From assembly GCA_013397845.1 (NCBI GenBank), contig VZTG01009139.1:177826-241825 (forward strand): a stretch of DNA of 64,000 nt, in the 5' to 3' direction. Source of the DNA: Melanocharis versteri (lineage: Eukaryota; Chordata; Aves; Passeriformes; Melanocharitidae). The notes under the pieces were generated by a model. The model had not been told where the DNA came from and did no database searches. It saw nothing but the letters and a program-made list of their open reading frames with translations. Of the stretch, positions 51,201 through 60,200 are shown piece after piece; within the stretch, counting starts at the first letter, position 1; every line of letters begins with the position of its first letter. A program made the translations under genes and the position numbers.

Positions 51201-54200
51201 TATCTTTACAGCTAATTTTAGATTCTGAAGGTCCTTCAACAGTTATTCCAAGGCCACCAATTCCAGCGCCTCTGCAAGACAGAAACACACATTGTTAGAA
51301 TTACCTGCTAACAGCAGCTCTGTAGCCTTCACGTGCTCTGGCTGCATTTTCATCCCTCTTGGAAATGTGGTATCCTGACTTCCGATGTTCAGCCTTCAGC
51401 ATGTGCTGGCATGCAAAGCTGTTCAGTGCTACCTCACTCACATTTTCCTAGAATTTTCTCCACAGTAACTATCAATCCCTAATGTCGAATGTTTGCAGAG
51501 CAGAGTAGATGATGAGGCAGCACATACAGTCATCAGCTGGACACAGCTTGGCCTTTTTATAAATATTTGTACTGAGTTTAGCATCCTGCATTGCGCATAC
51601 CATTACACTCCTCCCCCCGACAGATATTTCTTCAAGATCAAACAGGCTCCGTCACCTGGTGACAACTGAAAAGGCATTTGGCTGATTTGTGAAAGCTTCT
51701 GTAAGTCCAGGTCCTTGTGCCTTCACACGTGATGGATGGCAGCCCTCTGTGACATTCACTCTGAAGGGACTATTTGGCACAGGCACACCATCATATGTCA
51801 CGCTGACTGTGTGCGGACCTGTTAGGAAGAGGGAAAAATCTCCTGAATTACCTAAATATGCTCATCACTTAACATCATTCTACAAGATGCTACAGACTCA
51901 AATGTCAGTATATAGGTAAGAGCCTCCTCTTGCATTTTGCAAGACTTTACTAGTCTTCACTAGTGTTTCGTAACTGAGATGCCATCTACATACAGTTCTT
52001 CTAAAGACAAGTTACTGTAAAAGTCAGTTCTTCAAGTTAAAATAGAGCTACTTCCTGCAGAATTAGCTCCTCTACTGGCAGACCTCTTGCAAAGATGCCA
52101 ACAAGTTACTGGCAGACGTCAGGGGTTTGCCAAATGAAAGTGGCAGAAAAGCTGCTTGCTCTCGGTTTTCCCCTTTCAAGTAGAAGAAAACAAGCCCCGA
52201 GGTTACCCTTTTCAAATGGCGTGTACTCCATTGAATACGTTCCATCGGCATTGTCTTGAATGAGACAGTCTGTGGGGGAGCCAGATGGGCTCATGATCTG
52301 TGTCCTGATGTGGTCACCACCAGCCTTCGTTAGAGGTCGAGCATCCACAGTGAACTCAGTTGTAGCTTCTCGGAAGACATCTGCAGGAAACGTTTTGAAG
52401 AGTCACTTGAAGAAGGGCGTATATTCTCAACAAAACAACATTTGGTGAAACAGCATGATAAACAACTTGTTTGGGAAAATGAGACTCCCGTCTGTCCAAG
52501 GATCACCATGGAAACACTCAAAGCTTTTACAACTTTCAATGCTCAGAATACTCAGAAAGGACTGCAAGTCCTGCAAACTCTGATAAACAACAGTTATTCT
52601 CACCTTTTCCTTCCACTCCCGGCCCAAACACTTTAACTCTGCTTGTGTCCACAGCTGGCTCCACTTTGACCCGGGCTGGGAATTTAGGCACTTGTTCTCC
52701 TCCGTATCTCATCTTGATTGTGTACATGCCAGCCGAGAGTGGCATGTAGGTAACAACATAGGTCCCGTCTTTGTTATCATCGATCTGTACCTCAGCTTTG
52801 GAACCAGTATCTGACACCATGTCCACCTGCAGGTTCCCAGGACCCGCTTCCATGCAGTTGACATTCAGCAGCCCTGCCTCGCCTACTTTACCACGCTCCA
52901 GACCTGGGCCTGTGGCAATGACTTTAGAGACATCAAAGGGCATTTCTATGTCTGCCTTAAAGGGCGAACCAGGAATGTGAACTTCTTCGAAAAGGATGTT
53001 TACAAAGTACTCTCCAGGCTTCGTAGGCAGGTAGGAGACAGAGCAGGTTCCATCGCCGTTGTCCGAACATTCTATTTTAGCTTCACATGGGCCTTCTACT
53101 GTCAAACCCAAACCTCCAGTTCCTGCCCCTTTAGTATCTATTGTGAATTGGGCTGGTTTTCCAATGAGGCCCCCTCGAAGACCTGGACCATGAGCTTTTA
53201 CCTAGAAGAGAACATGCAGTTGAGCTAAACTGCCTTTTCCACATTATTGCCAGAAGACTGCCTAGTTAGACTTGCTTGTATGTGGGACTCAATTAACAGG
53301 TTCTTAAAAACATACAGAAGGCACTGTCTCCTTTGCCACTCAGCCCATTTTTACTGTAAAGCTGGTACTTCTCCTCCAAAGAGGTTTCAAGGCAAGGATA
53401 TTTATATTCTCACCATAGCTGTTTTTATATAGCCATGGGAAATAAAAAGTAGAAATGTTAAAACATTTGATGGTTGTACACATGTTTTTCTTGAAATATA
53501 TTTCCTTAGAAAAAAGCATCTTAATACACCAGAAATGCTTATCAGACAGATTTCTATTAAATCAGGAGCAATACTTAAATTTGCCACACTGTGCAGATGC
53601 TTGCCATATTTTTGATTAGTTCAATGTTTTTTTTCAAATACAGTGTTACAGGAATGAATTCTACAAGTCACGCAACCTGCAAAAGGAATCACTGAGCACT
53701 CTGAGTAAGGATGTTCCTGGGTACCTTTTGGCCAAGACCAAGCCAAGTCTCATGCAATACTCCACAATTCAGTTTTCAGGCATCAGTTGCTGTTCCAGCC
53801 CTATACCATTCACTTACCTTGGAGGGGTCTGGAGGTAATGTGGCCTCCACAGTGTAGGGGCTCCCTGGGATTGGGTTGTCATCATAACTCACATCCACCA
53901 CATACAATCCTTCTTCCCGTGGGACGTATTTTGCAGTGCTGCACTCCTTACCCAGAACTGGTTCCACCAGACATGGCACAGCTTTCCTCATAGGACTGGA
54001 AATATTAACCTCCAGTTTACCTTGCCCACCAGCTCCTTTGGTATCAATTAGAAATTCCTGATCCTTCCCTACTTCCACTCCTGAGAAAGACAAAACCCAT
54101 ATTACATTACTTACTTAACATCAGACAGTGGTCCAAAGAATCTCCCATGCACACATCACTGAGGGAGCAGGTACTGGCAGAGCCCCGACCAGTCTGCATC

Positions 54201-57200
54201 CCTCTGCAGGCAAAAAACCCTCCCAAGACAAACAAAAAAAAAAAATAAACAAAAACCAACCAAAACCAAATGCTTTGGTTAATTGATGCTACAAAGCTAC
54301 AGGGGAAAACAAGCCTCTAAGATGTGGTCTGACAGTACTAGAGGCTCATTTCAGGAAAGCAACAGTATTTCACAGCCTTAAGTTCTTCCACTTTTGGAAA
54401 ACAAAAAGACTGTATGAATGACACTGTGCACTGTAGCAGTTTGATATATTTGAATAAAAACCCATCTAGCCCTCAGGGAAACAGATTTCCTCAGTGAGTG
54501 GTGAAGCATCCAGCTCTATTCACCACAAAGGACCAAAGCCCAGACACGTTTTGTCCACATAACTATGTAATCTTTGCAAAAAAGAAAAAAAAAAAAGAAT
54601 CTAAACTAAAATTCAGTCCTCAAGAGGACCACCTAAGTAAGAGTGGTCAAGTTATAAAGTTGGAGGTGGTTGATCCCCAACTGTAGCAAGTTAAAAAGGA
54701 GATTGTTTTGCCTGCTCCTGTTCTAGCAGGACATGTTGACTATCATCCAGACTCCAGAGACTCTTCAGAGGCTTCCAGACCATAGGTACTTACTGTTTTC
54801 AAGTCCATTGACTTTAACTTTGCTTAGGTCTAGAGGAGCAGCAACGCCCACTGTGAAAGGGCTTTTAGGGATAGGATCACCACCATAAGTTACCAAAACC
54901 TTCATTGGACCCTGGTTGGAGAATTTACAAGTTAGCTCAGTTCCTCACTCATTACAGACACACCAACACCCAAGCAGTACATAACCACATCAACTAATCC
55001 ATTTTATCTGGCCACAGCCAAACTTACTGGTTTATGGACACTAAAGCTCTCACACCACTGCAGCCCTTTAAAGTACTAAATATTTAACACAGGAAGAGAG
55101 AAAAAGACAGTTCTTTCCAACATTTAATTAGACTATATTCAAGCTGCCTTGCAAAGCCTCCATCGCAGGCTGGCTCCCACCCTCCTGGCACTCAGACCCG
55201 ATGGCTGAATGAATGTCCCACTGCTCCAGACTAGGTATCCCCTTCCACCACATGGAGAGGTCAAAGCTAAGAATGCAAAGAGGCCGTATTATTACAGCAT
55301 CTGAAATACCAGGGGTTTAAGCTCTACAAGTCAGAAAGATTAATGCTCTTGTGTATTTTGGCTGGAATGCTGCACAGCCACTGCAAGCTCCAGCCCATGA
55401 TGTGTGCTCCTTTTATTCTCTCCTACCACAGTCCATATTTTAGCTATATTCACTGTTTGCTTACTTTTCATTCTTAGCTGGTTCGGCTCCCAAGTGAAAT
55501 AATCATGGATGTTTCACGCAAGCTACTGAATAGCTTCCATTATTATTTTTGGTTGTTCTTAGAAAACACACACATGTAGCAACACTACAAGATAGATAAA
55601 GCTGAATAAACAGCATTAAACCAAGGCTGCTCTGTGGCTGACACTGCCCCTCAGGAATTTAACTACCTACCCCATCCTTCCCCTGCTCCGAAGAGTCCAC
55701 AGTCTCATTCATAAGCTACTGCTTAGGAACCTGAGGGTCCAGGAAAGACCTATGTGCTCACAGCATGGAGGGACAATGAGCCAACTCTAATTACTGAGCA
55801 GTCTATTTTCATCTCTTTTTAACCACTGCTCTCCTGCCACTGCTATCTGCGAGCAACTTCTGTAAGCCCACAGCTCCTCCATGAGCCATGGTACTTCTCC
55901 AGATGGAAGACTCAAGTAGATAACCTGGTTTGGGCATCCCGGCTTGTTTCACCAGTGCTTTTCAGATGAAACACAGCAATCTGGTACTGCTCACAAACGC
56001 ATGGAGTACAGAGGAGTGCTCCCTTCTGCATACCAGCCTTGACTGAACAAGCCAAAGCCTCTCCAAACAGGCAAGCCAGCCACATCCTGAGATCATACAA
56101 CTGCTTTATCCAAAAACAAACTCTAGCGCTGTGGTGCTTCCAAGAATTCTAATCCAGCATTATCAGCTAAATAATACTGCAGTCTTCCTTCTCAGTCCAC
56201 TTTTACATAGCTCCATTCAAGGAAGCTGGGGCAGATGACCTAGTAGTTCATTTGGTTGTTCAGGAGAACAAGAGCAGCAAAACACTTTCATCTCAGCACC
56301 AGAGCACCTATATCATCAGAAATATGAGATTTGTGCATTCTGGTGTTTAATGGCCCTTTAAAAACATACAAGCACAGCATAAGGGAAAATACTTCTAGTT
56401 ATTAGCAGCTTCCACTTTCAGCTCTTTAATGGTGTTACTAGGAAGCATCTCTCTGTGAACCTAACCAAATCAGACTATTTTCTCCAACCTAAGGGCAAAC
56501 CTCAAATGCAGACAAATACTTCGATGCATTTAATCTGCAGCTCAGCTTCCCTCCTCTGCACCAACTTCTTCACTTTCCTACTGGGAACTAGTGCAGCATC
56601 ACCCAAACTCTTCTTTTTGTCCCTGCTCTGGTTTGCACGCCAGCTTCTTTGACATCAGCAGCCTGCTGACAGGCAGCACACCACAACCCCAACTGCAGGA
56701 CTGTGGCAGCCCAGAGCAGTCAGCTCCATTGTGGAGCCTGGGAAGGTTTGCCACCTTTCTTCTTCAACAGATAAGGTATGGAATGACGATGTGAGCTGCG
56801 TGCTACTGCGTCAATATCTCTCTTTTTCACAGAAAAGAAAACAGTGGCAAGCTATCAATAAGTACACCAGAAAAACTGCATTACTGCTTTCCAACTCCCA
56901 TTGTACTGCAGGTGTTAGGGATCCTGGGGAACAGGACACCCTGGCAAGTTTTTTCTGATTTTTCCTCTGTGCACAGGTACTAGGGAGGGAGGTCATTGCA
57001 CTACAGCAACATGAGTTGTTCACTCTTGTACTGCTACAGGAGTAGGACCTACCTGCTGTATGGGCGTGTACCTAACAGTGTGGGAATAGTCATAGTTGTC
57101 AATGATATCCAGATCCATCACTGCCTCTCCCGGTACTGAGCTGCTGAACTGCACATCCAGTGGTGCTTTTCCAGCTCCCTTGGTGAACACAGTGAAATGT

Positions 57201-60200
57201 GTTGGTTTGCCATCTTCCACACCTGAAGAAAAATGTTAATTCTAATTTACACACAGATCACACAGAGAAAATCTTCTAAAGAAGCATTCAGTACCAATAA
57301 AGCCCAGTCAAGCAAAATGCCATTGTTTCCAACTGCCTGACACCCCACCCTGCTGCTGCATCACAGCAATGCTCAGCCAGGCTGTGACCATTTTGCAACA
57401 GCTCCTCATGATCCAGTACTGGCCACACTACATGAACCCAGCTCTCACCAGTTTTGTTCAGCCCAGGTCCTTCAGCTTTCACTTTGCTGGCATCGTGAGA
57501 GGGGTCCACTTTAACTCTGAATGGGCTGGCAGGAATTTCCTGCAACAGAAACACAACTCCAAAAATAACCAGGTCACTCTTCACTAGCCAAAATTAGACA
57601 GATAATAATTTTAAGATAATTATGCTCTAATTGCAGCATCTTGTGTAAAATTTCACCTCACTTAAACATTGCCTTACTGAGTAGTATAATTCAAAACCCA
57701 GGGCTACGTTAACAGCTGGAAGTTTGTCTCTCTCTGGTTTTTATTTCTAAGGAAAAGTTTTTTCCCCTATTTTCCTTGAAAAGTCACTTTGGTTTTATTG
57801 CTTTAGAAAGCAGCCTTGCCCCACCATGGAGACCACACTCATTATGCCAGTGCAACACATCACTCTTGAACTTCAGTGTCCCCAACCAACTCCTCTCACT
57901 TGCACACATCCAACTATTACAAAAGAAGTTTCAGGTTTTTACACTGTTGTAGAAACAGAGACCGGACCAAGTGCTTGTGAGTTGACATGGAAAGAGCCAG
58001 CTGTGAACTGGCACATGCATGGTGATCAAAGAGCAGATAAACAGACTTTAGAAACATCAGGGTGCAAAATGAAGATTACAAACCTCTCCTGCAAAAAGCA
58101 CTTTAATAGTGTAGCGCCCAGCGGCAGGTGGTGAGTATTTCACTGTGAATGTATCATTAGCATTGTGGATGATGTCGAAATCTATGTCCTCTTCCTCATT
58201 GCTGACCACACGAGCATCACACTTAATTCCAACACTGACATCACCTAGGAAAAGCAAGTGGAGGTTTTTCTACCGGACAGCACAGACACTGCCAGCCAAA
58301 CAGCCAGACCATTCCCATTTCTAGTTGCCTGAGTCATCATGTTAACTAATGTAACAGATCAGATCACAATTCACTGCAATGTTCTGCTTCCCAAGGTTTT
58401 CCTACTAAATAGGGAAAACCAGCATGGAACAGTACATAATCCCCTCCTCGCATGACCTGTGACTCTGATACCACAGAACAGCCCAGCCTGCTTTTACCTT
58501 CTCCCGCATCTATGCAGTCCACAGTGAAGTGGGTTGGCTCACTTGCTTTCAGGCCAGTTCTCTCCACACCAGGTCCAAACACTTTGACTTTCTGAGGATG
58601 ACTCCCTTGACCTATAAAGACCTACACACATTCACAAGGGTCAGAATCACACATCTCTGTCACACTTGAGATCACAGCCAAGTCAGAGCATTACTTGAAG
58701 AGGGGCTACAGGAAAAGAAACACAAATGAATGGCTCCTAATCTCCCAGGCTGCAGCTGGGCTGGTTGGAGACCACCATGTGAGCTTGTAAAAACAGAAAG
58801 ATTTATACAAGTGGATAGATTCCTGAAAAAATGGAGCAGAAGGGCACACCTCCTTGAAGTTCACAGAAGGGTTTTATCATCCTAGTTGTACTAACAAGTA
58901 GTTGTGAGCACCAATATCCTATTCGGCTAGAACTAAGTACTAAGCATTCATCTCTGTACTTACCCTAAATGGGCTATTGGGTACATTGGCTCCTCCCCAG
59001 ACAAGAGAAATTGTATGTTTGATTGGTTTAACTGGCACATAGGAGCAGGCAAACACACCATCAGGCTTGCTTTTTATCTGGATATCAATAGGGTTTCCTT
59101 CTCCATCCTAAAAAGCAGTAATACAAGCAGAAGGTTCAAGTACTTCAAAAATGTTTGTATAGTTTGAACAGCCCAAGACTGTTCCAAAACATGTCAGGTT
59201 TTTTTTTCCAGAACTGCAGCTCAGAAATACTGAAGAAACACGCAATTTACACTCCTGTAAGTCTTCCTCATCTAACACTTGCTCATTCATATACCATGCT
59301 ACAACACATAGAAAATTCACAGGCTCAGACACACTTCAGTGCTTCCAAATGACGACTCAAGGAAATTACACCTTGCTTTGCTAAGGAGACTCCAAGTAAG
59401 GATGCAAAGCCACGTACTTCATACACCACAGAGAAGTCACTTTGTCTTCAGTTGTTGCCTGACTACATTACACAGATCAAAGCACAGAGCTTTGACTGAA
59501 TTACATATCCTGGGAATTAAGTGGTGTGTAAGCGAGTGGAAATACTTAAGGCATTTTTCTAAACAGAATTAAAGCCCTTTTGCTGCAGTTTCACATAGCT
59601 GCCTTTGGCTTTTTACCTGTGCATACATCTTCAGAGGTGCTTTCCCAGCGTTCTTGGTTTCAACTGTGAATTCAGCAGGATTGTTCACTATACAGCCGGT
59701 CCTCTCCAAGCCTGGGCCATAAGCCTTCACCTAAAAGAGCACCTCAGGAGTATTAGGTTGCAGTTCAGAAAGAGAAACAAAATGAAGTGACTTATGTATG
59801 AAGACCTGCCCCCTCCACAAACCCCATGAAGCATGCGATACTACTTCAGCAAGTTTTCATTACATTAAATCAAAACCACAACTGTGTTCCTAGAAAAAGC
59901 TGGGGAATAGCTGTCTGGGTAATAACTTGGCAAATTCAGAGCTATAAGCAGAGGCAGCTTAAGAGTCTGCTACCAGAATCCTTTAGAAACATCTCTACTG
60001 TAGTTACATCAAAGACGTGCTATGCCGTGGGTGAACTCCTATGCCCCACCTTATCCGCGTTGAAGTCTCCTGAAGCCGGGCGAATGAATGCCATGTAAGG
60101 GCTGTCTTTTATATCCTCATCATCACACATGATGTGCACAGCATATTCACCAGGCTCTTTGGGCCAATACTTCACATCACATGAGCCATCGTTCCTGTCA

